DNA of 7,035 nt from an uncultured Planctomycetota bacterium. Its GTDB lineage: Bacteria; Planctomycetota; Phycisphaerae; Sedimentisphaerales; Anaerobacaceae. The translations under genes were made by a program, and so were the position numbers. The stretch's first letter is position 1. Each line of letters begins with the position of its first letter. The notes below the pieces were generated by a model. It saw only the letters and a program-made list of their open reading frames with translations, was not told the origin of the DNA and did no database searches. The DNA is taken from the NCBI GenBank assembly GCA_903927855.1, contig CAIYOL010000134.1:1-7035 (forward strand). The letters are read 5' to 3'. Shown here piece after piece: positions 1-6,977 of this stretch.

Positions 1-254
1 GCTGGAGTCGGCTTAGGGGGTGGATTCAGATACAGCGCAAAAGCCTCTGCCTGCTTTACAAGCGGCGAGATTTCACGCTGGTTATCCCCGATCTTATCAC
101 CCCTGGCCTCCTTGAACCCCTCTATTACACCGGCAGAATTCAAAAATTGCTCTATTTGCTTATCGCCGCGAAAACCAAAAACCGCAGGAAGAGCAAAAAA
201 AACAACTGCCAAAATCACCGCTATAATACTTGTTATCCGCAATGTCTTTATCAT
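1..254 (-). CDS. Membrane-anchored protein of unknown function, N-terminal part (cut by window edge)
   Basis: Reading from the ATG at 254 down to base 1 gives 84 uninterrupted codons plus two bases; the stop lies outside the window. The protein starts MIKTLRITSIIAV, with a short basic N-terminus and one hydrophobic segment at about residues 7-27, so it is either an inner-membrane anchor or an uncleaved/cleavable signal. A polar, charged stretch follows (about 28-77) and then a proline-rich stretch (NPPPKPTP) at 77-84 that looks like the start of a linker to a further periplasmic domain. A weak Shine-Dalgarno GGA sits nine bases before the ATG. It is the third same-strand gene after the DUF1573 and MauE-thioredoxin genes but is 117 bases away, so it may be in the same operon or have its own control. 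I do not recognise the family. The single TM plus Pro-rich linker plan resembles secretion-system or envelope anchors, but that is only an architectural remark. Confidence 0.72.
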   Translation of the reverse strand, partial: MIKTLRITSIIAVILAVVFFALPAVFGFRGDKQIEQFLNSAGVIEGFKEARGDKIGDNQREISPLVKQAEAFALYLNPPPKPTP

Positions 255-371
255 TTTTGATATTCCGGGTCCCTCTGTTATTTGACACTATCGACAACAT
301 TTGGTTCCCGCTAATAAGTTTTTTCTTCAAAAAAAGATGCTTATTTACTGAATGCCGCAGTAAGGTGTCTC

Positions 372-1334
372 TTATGGGACGGCGTTTAATATCTCATCAA
401 GCTGCGGTGCTTCGCCTTCCCAAGCTTTGCCGACCAGACCGTCCTTCAGCACCACAACCACAGGCGTTTGCATATACCATTTCTTGCTTGAGTCGAGCTT
501 GCCTTGCAGGGCAGGCGAATCAGCGGGAACAAGATTCTGTTCTGAAGCATACGGAGGAATCTTAATAAACGCAAACCGCAGCGAGTCCTTATTTTCGGCC
601 ATATCGCGTGCCCTCTGGTCATACATCGGGACGGCCTTATGACAGGTATCACAATCGTTACTATAAAGCACTACGATAACAATATTTGACTTCAGGGAGT
701 CGGCAATATCGATGTGTTTGAGCATCGACCATTGCTTGTGATTTTGGGCCTGGCTAATCCACTCGGCAGGTCGTATCACCTCGTATTTGTCCGTTTTATC
801 GGGTGGTTTATTGAAAACAAGAACCGGCATTATAATGCCAAAAGCAATAAATGTCGGTATAGCAACGCCGAAGAAATGTGCGGCCTTCGGCCACGGCGGC
901 GGCAGAAGTTTCAAACCCTTCGGACGGAAAATCACCAGGCCAAGAAAAAGCGGTATATCAATCACAGAAAAGGTTATCCACGGATTGACCTTGACCCTGC
1001 CGAAACAGCCGCAGGATTCTGCTCCGCTAAGTCCTTTTTGCAGCGTCACCAATATAAATAACCCGAAAGCCAGCACGGCTATCATCCACGCCGCCTTGCG
1101 GAACAATCCGCAGACAAGCCATATTCCCAGCCCCAGTTCCAACGGTATCTGGAATACAAAGAATAACCATGACTCCCAGAAACCTTTGCTGATAATCGGT
1201 TCGGTCAGCAATTGATGGATTTTCAGCGAGCTTGCGATGATAAGAACCAATCCCGCCACGACCGTGATGATTTGGTTAGCTATTCTCATACCCGCATTGT
1301 CAAGCCAGCCACTGTTGGATACCCCACATGGCAT
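372..1334 (-). CDS. MauE/DoxX-like redox membrane protein fused to a C-terminal thioredoxin-fold domain
   Basis: The 320-residue product has two parts. Residues about 19-174 are a polytopic membrane domain with hydrophobic helices near 19-38, 53-75, 82-100, 119-137 and 152-174. The third is followed by ESCGCFG (cysteines 108 and 110), the signature of MauE/DoxX-like redox-associated membrane proteins. Residues about 185-320 look like a periplasmic thioredoxin-like domain, with VVLYSNDCDTC carrying a CxxC pair (C228, C231) after a beta strand and a cis-proline-type TP (T290-P291) before VVVVLKDG. Known MauE-type proteins act in disulfide formation or maturation of periplasmic partners; the fusion suggests the membrane domain reduces or oxidises its own thioredoxin domain. 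The substrate is not evident. The start is uncertain: ATG at 1334 has only a poorly spaced AGG, and ATG at 1289 (giving 305 residues, MRIANQII) lies directly before helix 1 but also lacks a good ribosome site. The gene begins 34 bases after the DUF1573 stop, which suggests co-transcription. Confidence 0.85.
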   Translation of the reverse strand: MPCGVSNSGWLDNAGMRIANQIITVVAGLVLIIASSLKIHQLLTEPIISKGFWESWLFFVFQIPLELGLGIWLVCGLFRKAAWMIAVLAFGLFILVTLQKGLSGAESCGCFGRVKVNPWITFSVIDIPLFLGLVIFRPKGLKLLPPPWPKAAHFFGVAIPTFIAFGIIMPVLVFNKPPDKTDKYEVIRPAEWISQAQNHKQWSMLKHIDIADSLKSNIVIVVLYSNDCDTCHKAVPMYDQRARDMAENKDSLRFAFIKIPPYASEQNLVPADSPALQGKLDSSKKWYMQTPVVVVLKDGLVGKAWEGEAPQLDEILNAVP

Positions 1335-1368
1335 CCTATTTCAAGTACCTGCTGATTAGGCCCAAAGC

Positions 1369-2604
1369 TTAATTAGCATCTGCAGTAGGCTGCTGCTTCT
1401 CTGGAGCAGAAAGCAGCTTCTCTGTAGCAGGAGGCATCTTCTCCGTAACAGGAGGCGACTTCTCCGTAGCAGGAGGCGACTTCTCCGTAGTGGGGGGCGA
1501 TTTCTCTGCTTTTCTCATATAGAACATCCTGCAGACAATTTTCAGTGTATCGCCACCTTTTATCTTCACAAAAAACACATCTGTGAAAAACCCTTTTTGG
1601 CCTTTTTCAGCGGCCGGAGGCGTTATCTCCAGCACAAACTTATAACGACTGCCAACTTTTTCCTGGCTCAAAACCTTTATAGCACCTTCTTGCGATGATG
1701 ACGACTCTACCTCGAAATCCTCATCATAGTTGCTGAGTACCCAGACCTCCCTTGTTACCGACTTTTCCAGCTCAGCCTTATAGATTATAATCGATGGCGG
1801 AGTAATCTTAAATCTCGGCAGCACTTCAAAGGGAACAGTAACTAAACCACTTTCTGGATGAGTGATGGCAATTTCAATACGCCCGCCCGATACTTTCCGC
1901 AGTTTTTCTACATCGACCTTCGGTTGAAGAACAAATTCCGTTGCTTCCACTGAAGAATTATAATCAGCCGTTATAAAATTTTCTATCTGCTGGGGCTCCC
2001 CAATTGCCTTGAAACTCTTTATCGAAAATGGCTTGCCATCAAAACTCTTAATCGTAATCGCCGGACAACCAGCGTTTTCCTTGCCAGGCGAAAGGTCAAG
2101 GTTCTTCGGCTGGCAATCAACTTTCAATGCAATCTCGGCGATTATGGTCAGTACGACACTAGGCTTGGCCTCGTCATTGCTGGACACAGTCAGAGTTTTA
2201 TGTACCGAAGCGGGCTGTGCACTCGCATGGTACTCCACTTTCAAGGTCCCGCTTTCGTTCGGTTCATACTCCATCTTCTCCAGCGTATGTGCCGTACAAC
2301 CGCAGCTCTTGCCAACATCTGTTATTTTCAACAAGCTGCCCCCTGTGTTCTTAAATTTAAACTCACAAATATTTTTTGACCCAGGCTCGATGTGGCCGAA
2401 ATCGTGAGTAATTTCTTCAAACGTAATTTCCGGCCCACGTTTAGTGGCAGTTTCAGCTTTTACCGAATTACCCTCCGGCACAGGCGCCGTTAACTCAGGT
2501 TTAGACTTCTCCGCCGCCATAGCCTGCAGCTTTTCCCCGCTAACCTGCAAAAAGCAAAAAGAAGCGACAATAAGGACCGTTGAAATCAAATAATTGCGTT
2601 TCAT
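1369..2604 (-). CDS. Secreted DUF1573 domain protein with proline-rich heptapeptide tail
   Basis: The 411-residue protein begins with a Sec-type signal sequence: basic MKRN, hydrophobic core at about 5-20 and a plausible AMA/A cleavage site near residue 30. After a low-complexity Pro/Glu spacer, residues about 60-158 match DUF1573: ITFEEITHDFGHIEPG, then KFKNTGGSLLKITDVGKSCGC with cysteines 101 and 103. These domains have an Ig-like (ASH/MSP-like) beta fold. Residues about 160-355 are further beta-rich sequence, probably more Ig-like modules. Residues 367-408 are six seven-residue units of the form EKSPPAT. An in-frame TTG lies at 2622, but ATG at 2604 is preferred because GGAG lies 8 bases upstream and the signal sequence begins there. 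It is the first gene of the minus-strand block, followed 34 bases later by the MauE-thioredoxin gene. The biochemical role of DUF1573 proteins is not established; an extracytoplasmic, possibly redox-sensitive role is inferred from the CGC motif and its neighbour. Confidence 0.88.
   Translation of the reverse strand: MKRNYLISTVLIVASFCFLQVSGEKLQAMAAEKSKPELTAPVPEGNSVKAETATKRGPEITFEEITHDFGHIEPGSKNICEFKFKNTGGSLLKITDVGKSCGCTAHTLEKMEYEPNESGTLKVEYHASAQPASVHKTLTVSSNDEAKPSVVLTIIAEIALKVDCQPKNLDLSPGKENAGCPAITIKSFDGKPFSIKSFKAIGEPQQIENFITADYNSSVEATEFVLQPKVDVEKLRKVSGGRIEIAITHPESGLVTVPFEVLPRFKITPPSIIIYKAELEKSVTREVWVLSNYDEDFEVESSSSQEGAIKVLSQEKVGSRYKFVLEITPPAAEKGQKGFFTDVFFVKIKGGDTLKIVCRMFYMRKAEKSPPTTEKSPPATEKSPPVTEKMPPATEKLLSAPEKQQPTADAN
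1381..1506 (-). repeat. Six tandem 21-base coding repeats (EKSPPAT heptapeptides)
   Basis: Six back-to-back 21-base units lie at 1381-1401, 1402-1422, 1423-1443, 1444-1464, 1465-1485 and 1486-1506, inside the 3' end of the DUF1573 gene. In protein order they read EKSPPTT, EKSPPAT, EKSPPVT, EKMPPAT, EKLLSAP and EKQQPTA, so the N-terminal four are nearly identical and the last two have drifted. The period is a multiple of three, so changes in copy number would keep the frame. The encoded tail is hydrophilic, rich in Pro, Glu, Lys and Thr, and likely extended; a spacer or wall-interacting tail is a reasonable inference. Confidence 0.93.
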
Positions 2605-2660
2605 ATTTTCATCTCCAGTCAAATTACGCTATAATTTACAATTCGTTCATAGAAGCACTT

Positions 2661-2689
2661 ATTCTAATAGAAAAAACATCGTCAAGCAA
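2661..2689 (-). promoter_or_regulatory. Candidate sigma70-like promoter for the DUF1573/MauE block
   Basis: On the minus strand TTGCTT (2689-2684) and TAGAAT (2666-2661) are separated by 17 bases. TAGAAT matches the -10 consensus at five of six positions; the -35 is weak. A start near 2654 would give a leader of about 50 bases to the ATG at 2604. An alternative -35, TTGACG at 2685-2680, matches better but would leave only a 13-base spacer. Confidence 0.35.
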
Positions 2690-2747
2690 GAACTTTCTGA
2701 TTAGATATCGTATGAAGATAGTGAGACGCTAACTGGCCAAATATGGC

Positions 2748-2776
2748 TTTACAACCAAGATTTTAAGTATTACTAT
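2748..2776 (+). promoter_or_regulatory. Candidate sigma70-like promoter for the glycan operon
   Basis: TTTACA (2748-2753) and TACTAT (2771-2776) are separated by exactly 17 bases; they match the -35 and -10 consensus at five and four of six positions. A start near 2783 would give a leader of about 48 bases to the ATG at 2831. It does not overlap the divergent candidate at 2661-2689. The call rests on sequence resemblance alone. Confidence 0.35.
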
Positions 2777-2795
2777 GACGCGGATTGACCCGTCA
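2776..2795. repeat. Small imperfect inverted repeat at the predicted transcript start
   Basis: TGACG (2776-2780) is complementary to CGTCA (2791-2795). Inside these, GG (2782-2783) can pair with CC (2789-2790), leaving one bulged C and a five-base loop ATTGA. It overlaps the end of the candidate plus-strand -10 and the predicted start site, a common position for an operator, but seven base pairs in total can arise by chance. Confidence 0.3.
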
Positions 2796-2830
2796 CGACT
2801 AAGCGTGCCGTAGCTGTATAGGAACAGATT

Positions 2831-4450
2831 ATGAAAAAAGAGGCCGACTTAAACCAGACAGACAAGACACTTAATTTCTGGTTCTGCGTGGGACTGCTTG
2901 TCGTATTGTTTATTTCAATGATAGCTCGCGATGTTGCCCGGCCGTTCTACGGCCTCCACAGCTGGGCACAAGCCAGCGGCGCATGGGCAGCACGCTCCCA
3001 CGTTAGATACGGCCTTTCTTATACAAAAGGTGTCTCTACGTGGGCGGTCGGTTATCCGCCAAAAGCAGCCCCTCAACGCTACTGGGACCATCCCCAGCTA
3101 AACGTCCTGGTAGCAGCAGGTTGTATGAAGATATTTGGGATAAACGAATGGGCATCAGGAATCGGCGTTATAACCGTAGATGTCCTTGCGCTGCTTATCT
3201 TTATACTTATGGTACGGGATATATCCAGCGACATGGTGGCGATTATCTCGGCAGCAATATATATATTGTTCCCGCTTACAAGTTATTTCGGCATAGGCAG
3301 CTGGGGGCCAATGCTTGGCTACCTGTCTATGTGGCTTTATCTGATAATAACAGGTTATACCGCCAGAACTCCAAAAAAATTCCATTATATCTGTCTGGCA
3401 GCTGCGCTATTTTTGGGAATACAATTTGACTGGTCCGTATTTTTCTTCGCAATGGGCATCGGCGTACACTGTGTTCTGGTCTGCCTGATAAAAAGGAAAC
3501 CTCTAAACTGGCCTCTGCTGATAGTACTCGCCGCTGCTCCGGCGTGCAGTATGCTCTTAAACTTCATTATTATGGCGGCAGGCTACAATTGGGACGTGAG
3601 CAAAATAACAGAGCTGTATAAATGGCGGTCCGCTAAAGGCGAAATGCCTGAGTTCAAGTGGGACGATTGGTTTAAGCAACTACGTGTATTCGCGGTAACT
3701 AACTTCACAATTCCGGCGCTTATCGCAGCAATCGCCTACCTGACGATAGGACAATTTTTCGTCTTTACGACTCCGAAGGACAAGGCCGGAAAAAAAGCTT
3801 TACAATTCCCATGCTTCTGGCTGTTCTTCCTTATACCTCTTTTCCAGCTTTTCATTCTCAGGGGTTGTCTCTGGAAGCATCAGACGTGGGAACAGCCCCT
3901 GGCTCCGCTAACCGCTATCGCGGTAACACTTGCGATACTTACGATTGACGACATTCTCAAAAAAACCCACAGGTACCTCGCATTTGCCGCGGATGGATTG
4001 CTCGTAATCATACTTTTGATTAGCTGCATCATCGGCACACATTACTATTACGCCATCAGGTGGCAGCCGGAAGCAAAAATAAAAATGTTCAAAACGCTCA
4101 ACAAAGCAATTCCGCCGGACAAGGCTCTTTTGAGTTTTGAGGACTTTATAGTAAACCAGCACGAGGCCAAAGGCGGATTCATTCGGCCGGAAATAGCCTG
4201 GTATCTCGACAGAGATATCGTACCGGCAACAACCTTTCAGCAGGTTCAGGAGCTTGCCAAAACCGGCGAATACCCTTTTTATCTTGTGCCGTATCATCCG
4301 AATCTGGCAGAACTGATTAACCAACTCAAGCAGTTATACAAGTATGAATACATCCCAGGCGACCCGGGCGAAACAACAAAAGACGGCAAATTCCTCAAGG
4401 CTGGTATGATGCCGTATATGATTTTCGACCTGACAAGTAAAGTGCAATAG
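2831..4450 (+). CDS. GT-C-fold polytopic membrane glycosyltransferase (PMT/ArnT-like)
   Basis: The 539-residue protein has a first helix at about 14-32 followed by an outward loop (RDVARPFYGLHSWAQAS at 33-49) and WDHPQL (85-90), the arrangement seen in GT39/PMT- and ArnT-like enzymes. About eight to ten more hydrophobic segments follow, among them 111-127, 133-153, 160-176, 186-219, 228-250, 292-311, 327-343, 355-372 and 385-405. A C-terminal soluble portion of about 130 residues follows. Such enzymes transfer a sugar from a polyprenyl-phosphate carrier on the outer face of the membrane to a lipid, glycan or protein. The usual acidic residue of the first loop appears as His43 in the HSW motif, though D34 is nearby, so this is a divergent subgroup and its donor and acceptor cannot be read from sequence. 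AGGA seven bases before the ATG supports the start. It is the first gene of the plus-strand operon. Confidence 0.8.
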   Translation: MKKEADLNQTDKTLNFWFCVGLLVVLFISMIARDVARPFYGLHSWAQASGAWAARSHVRYGLSYTKGVSTWAVGYPPKAAPQRYWDHPQLNVLVAAGCMKIFGINEWASGIGVITVDVLALLIFILMVRDISSDMVAIISAAIYILFPLTSYFGIGSWGPMLGYLSMWLYLIITGYTARTPKKFHYICLAAALFLGIQFDWSVFFFAMGIGVHCVLVCLIKRKPLNWPLLIVLAAAPACSMLLNFIIMAAGYNWDVSKITELYKWRSAKGEMPEFKWDDWFKQLRVFAVTNFTIPALIAAIAYLTIGQFFVFTTPKDKAGKKALQFPCFWLFFLIPLFQLFILRGCLWKHQTWEQPLAPLTAIAVTLAILTIDDILKKTHRYLAFAADGLLVIILLISCIIGTHYYYAIRWQPEAKIKMFKTLNKAIPPDKALLSFEDFIVNQHEAKGGFIRPEIAWYLDRDIVPATTFQQVQELAKTGEYPFYLVPYHPNLAELINQLKQLYKYEYIPGDPGETTKDGKFLKAGMMPYMIFDLTSKVQ

Positions 4451-4477
4451 CCGTTAATCAGGAAATCAATCTTTATT

Positions 4478-5461
4478 ATGAGCAGGCGCTTCGGCTTAAA
4501 ACAGATAAAGACGCTTCTGAAAATCGTGATTGTTGCTGCCTGTATCGTATACATTGCCAGCTTCTTCTACACCAGTCGCAGTTCTTTGAGCATTGTCATC
4601 AAACTGAACTTTACAACGCTGTCAGCCCTGGTACTGCTTTGGTTTTGTTACATGCTGACTCATAGCTGGAGATTACAGCTCATATTACAAAAGTGCAGCG
4701 GCCGAAAAATCGCTTTTTGGCAATGGTTCAAAATACTTGTCCTGGGCAACTTTCTGAACATGGTATTCTCGCAGCTCGGCAATATCTATCGAGGCGTAAG
4801 ATTAAAAAAAGAATGTGACATTTCTTATACAAGCTACATCGCCAGCTTCGCTTCGTTTGCGTGGATGGATACCTGCATGAATCTGGTTTTGGCTATCGTG
4901 ATTATTTTACTAATCGAACCGGATTTAAAGATAGGTTCGTTTCCCGCCTCTTTCCTTTTGGTTATTATCTGTGCTGTTATCGTTATCCTGCCCGTTGCGG
5001 CCTCATCCCTCTTAAGATTTATCCGGTTTAAAAATCACTATCTCGACTGGACAAAATCAAAACTCTCTCAGGTTCTGGCTACTACCCTCGATAATATCAA
5101 AGACGTGTCTTTTCTGCTCAAAATAATACTGCTCGGCATTGCCGTTTTTATGATTACAGTTTTTTCATACCACGTTCTTTTCGCCGGCTTTGATATGCGA
5201 TTGTCCCTGCCGGCCTTAACCGTTTTCTGCACCCTGCTGAATCTGAGCACATTCTTCGTCATTACTCCCGGCAATATCGGCATACAGGAAATCGCCTTCG
5301 GTTTTATAAGCCAGCAATTCGGCGTCGGCATGGCACAGGGGATTCTGGTTTCCATCGTCAGCAGAATAATAAGCACCGCTTTGATCATTCTGCTTGGGGT
5401 ATTGTTCGGCGGGATGAACGTTATTAAATATCGCAACAAATACGTCGAGTTTGCCAAATAA
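4478..5461 (+). CDS. Flippase-like integral membrane protein (lysylphosphatidylglycerol synthase TM family)
   Basis: The 327-residue protein is nearly all membrane helices: about 12-31, 45-62, 84-98, 118-147, 157-178, 212-237, 243-263 and 285-311. It matches the LPG_synthase_TM/UPF0104 family (PF03706) in its conserved places: GNFLNMVFSQLGNIYRGVRL at 90-109, corresponding to the family's N-x-x-x-P-x-R-x-G-E-like region, and TPGNIGIQE at 263-271, the near-invariant PGxIGxxE signature. No soluble lysyltransferase domain is attached. Stand-alone members are common in polysaccharide and glycolipid loci and are thought to move or modify lipids, or to accompany membrane glycosyltransferases, but their activity is mostly inferred. 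The start ATG lies 27 bases after the preceding stop. The only Shine-Dalgarno-like AGGA is 14 bases upstream, a rather long spacing. Confidence 0.85.
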   Translation: MSRRFGLKQIKTLLKIVIVAACIVYIASFFYTSRSSLSIVIKLNFTTLSALVLLWFCYMLTHSWRLQLILQKCSGRKIAFWQWFKILVLGNFLNMVFSQLGNIYRGVRLKKECDISYTSYIASFASFAWMDTCMNLVLAIVIILLIEPDLKIGSFPASFLLVIICAVIVILPVAASSLLRFIRFKNHYLDWTKSKLSQVLATTLDNIKDVSFLLKIILLGIAVFMITVFSYHVLFAGFDMRLSLPALTVFCTLLNLSTFFVITPGNIGIQEIAFGFISQQFGVGMAQGILVSIVSRIISTALIILLGVLFGGMNVIKYRNKYVEFAK

Positions 5462-5503
5462 ACTTTTCGGCGGATTTAAATAATATTGTGAAAGAAATGC
5501 AAC

Positions 5504-6151
5504 ATGCTGGAAAAAACCAATAACTATTTCAGCGATATAAGATGGGACATCATTAATCTTATACCTGCCGGCAAAAATAAGATACTGGAAATCGGATGCG
5601 GCACAGGCAATACAGGCAAAGCTTTAAAAGAACAGGGTAAGGCCGCAGAAGTTGTAGGCATAGAAAAAATCCCCCAGGAAGCCGAATCCGCGAGGAAAAA
5701 CCTTAACACGGTTCTAACCGCAGATATCGAAACCATTAAAATGCCGTTCGATAAAGGATATTTCGATTATATTATAGCGGCCGATATTCTGGAACACCTC
5801 TATAACCCATGGCTTACTATAAGTAATCTAAAAGCATATATCAAAAAAGATGGTTTCATAATAGCCAGTCTTCCAAATATAAGAAACTGGCGAACCGTGC
5901 GGGGGCTCATATTCAAAGGAGACTGGAATTACAGTAACGCCGGCCTGCTTGATGACACCCATATAAGGTTTTTCACAAAAAAAACTATGATAAAACTGTT
6001 TCAATCCGAAGGCTTTACGATACATCTTATCACCCCAAGATTTAAGCTGGAGCCAGGAAACCGCTATAATATACTGAACAATCTCACATTGCGCCTATTG
6101 GAAGAATTCTGGGCGGAACAATATATAATTATGGCAAGAAAAAATGATTGA
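5504..6151 (+). CDS. Class I SAM-dependent methyltransferase (Methyltransf_23 type)
   Basis: The 215-residue cytoplasmic protein has the SAM-binding motif I ILEIGCGTGNTG (27-38), an acidic residue at the end of strand 2 (E54 in VGIEK), D74 in the TADIE segment, and DYIIAADILEHLYNPW (88-103), the motif that follows strand 4. GFIIASLPNIRNW (117-129) and GLLDDTHIRFFTKKTM (147-162) are typical of methyltransferases found in polysaccharide loci. The length fits a stand-alone domain. It probably O-methylates a sugar or caps a glycan chain, but the acceptor is not defined by sequence. The gene starts 42 bases after the flippase-like gene and its stop overlaps the next start by 8 bases, so it is translationally linked to the GT2 gene. 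The ribosome site is weak (GAAAG about 10 bases before ATG). Confidence 0.9.
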   Translation: MLEKTNNYFSDIRWDIINLIPAGKNKILEIGCGTGNTGKALKEQGKAAEVVGIEKIPQEAESARKNLNTVLTADIETIKMPFDKGYFDYIIAADILEHLYNPWLTISNLKAYIKKDGFIIASLPNIRNWRTVRGLIFKGDWNYSNAGLLDDTHIRFFTKKTMIKLFQSEGFTIHLITPRFKLEPGNRYNILNNLTLRLLEEFWAEQYIIMARKND

Positions 6152-6977
6152 TATCCTACTGGCAACTTACAACGGAGAAAAGTATTTAAGTCAGCAGATA
6201 GACTCCATCATCGCCCAAACCTGTAAAGACTGGCAGCTACTGATAAGGGACGACCTTTCCACAGACAACACGGTAAACATCATAAAAAGCTATACCCGCA
6301 GGCACCCGGATAAAATACGGCTGATTGAAGATAATAAGGGACACTTAGGACTTGCTCGCAATTTTGAGGCATTACTTGAATCCGCACAAAGCGAATTCAT
6401 TATGTTCTGCGACCAGGACGATATCTGGCTGCCGAATAAAATCGAGCTGACCCTAAATACAATGAAAGCGGCTAGGCAGACCTGGCCGAATGCACCATTG
6501 CTTGTTCACACGGACTTAAAAGTGGTTGACGAGACGCTCAAGCCTATTGCAGAATCATTCTGGAAACTTAACAGAATATCACCGGAGAGCGACTGCCAGC
6601 TTAAAAAAATCATTTATCAAAATATCGTTACCGGCTGCACAGTTATGATAAATAAAAAGGCAAAAGAGATTTCAATGCCCTTTCCGCCGGAAGCCAGTAT
6701 ACATGACTGGTGGATAGCCCTTAATGTTGTAAAATATGGAAAAATCCTCCACATGGCAATGCCTACTGTTCTGTACCGCCAGCACACTGCCAATCTTATC
6801 GGCGCAAAAAAATCATTAAAAGAGGATACGCTTCTTTTGCCTCAAAAATTTGTCCACGCAAGAAGATTTTTGCTGTCCGATTATAGAATGGCCAAAAAAA
6901 TCGCACCGGATATCAGTCTCGTACAATGGTTGTTAAAAAATATTGCCCTTTCTTTTGGCCGCCGTTTCAAACTGTGA
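6144..6977 (+). CDS. GT2 family glycosyltransferase (rhamnosyltransferase-like)
   Basis: The 277-residue protein opens with MIDILLATYNGEKYLSQQI, the GT-A nucleotide-sugar fold start. It continues with LLIRDDLSTDNT (32-43, acidic D36/D37) and FIMFCDQDDIWLPNK (85-99), where DQDD is the metal/nucleotide-binding DxD of the subgroup that includes many rhamnosyltransferases. IVTGCTVMINKKA (161-173), HDWW (187-190, candidate catalytic-base region) and YRQH (211-214) complete the pattern. Its length is near that of a single GT2 domain with a short C-terminal helical extension. It should act on the cytoplasmic side, adding one sugar from an NDP-sugar to a growing glycan; the donor cannot be determined. 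Its ATG overlaps the methyltransferase stop (ATGATTGA), and its own stop overlaps the next gene's candidate GTG. Confidence 0.92.
   Translation: MIDILLATYNGEKYLSQQIDSIIAQTCKDWQLLIRDDLSTDNTVNIIKSYTRRHPDKIRLIEDNKGHLGLARNFEALLESAQSEFIMFCDQDDIWLPNKIELTLNTMKAARQTWPNAPLLVHTDLKVVDETLKPIAESFWKLNRISPESDCQLKKIIYQNIVTGCTVMINKKAKEISMPFPPEASIHDWWIALNVVKYGKILHMAMPTVLYRQHTANLIGAKKSLKEDTLLLPQKFVHARRFLLSDYRMAKKIAPDISLVQWLLKNIALSFGRRFKL

Noticed and set aside
329..363. Possible intrinsic terminator on the minus strand between the MauE-thioredoxin gene and the next gene: stem TTACTG/CAGTAA followed by a run of seven T.
   Set aside because: The stem is only six AT-rich base pairs and the T-run starts nine bases after it, so it lacks the form of an efficient intrinsic terminator.
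714..1215. Two overlapping plus-strand open frames opposite the MauE-thioredoxin gene.
   Set aside because: Their translations are rich in basic residues without motifs, while the opposite strand encodes conserved CGCFG and helices; these are shadow frames.
2009..2407. Open plus-strand frame of 132 codons opposite the DUF1573 gene.
   Set aside because: It lies wholly antisense to a gene with clear domain motifs, has no good ribosome site and shows no recognisable protein features.
2604..2622. TTG at 2622 as an alternative start for the DUF1573 protein.
   Set aside because: GGAG lies 8 bases before ATG 2604, and the signal sequence begins naturally at that ATG.
3908..4324. Open minus-strand frame of 138 codons opposite the GT-C gene.
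   Set aside because: It is antisense to a well-supported gene, and its translation shows no membrane, domain or signal pattern.
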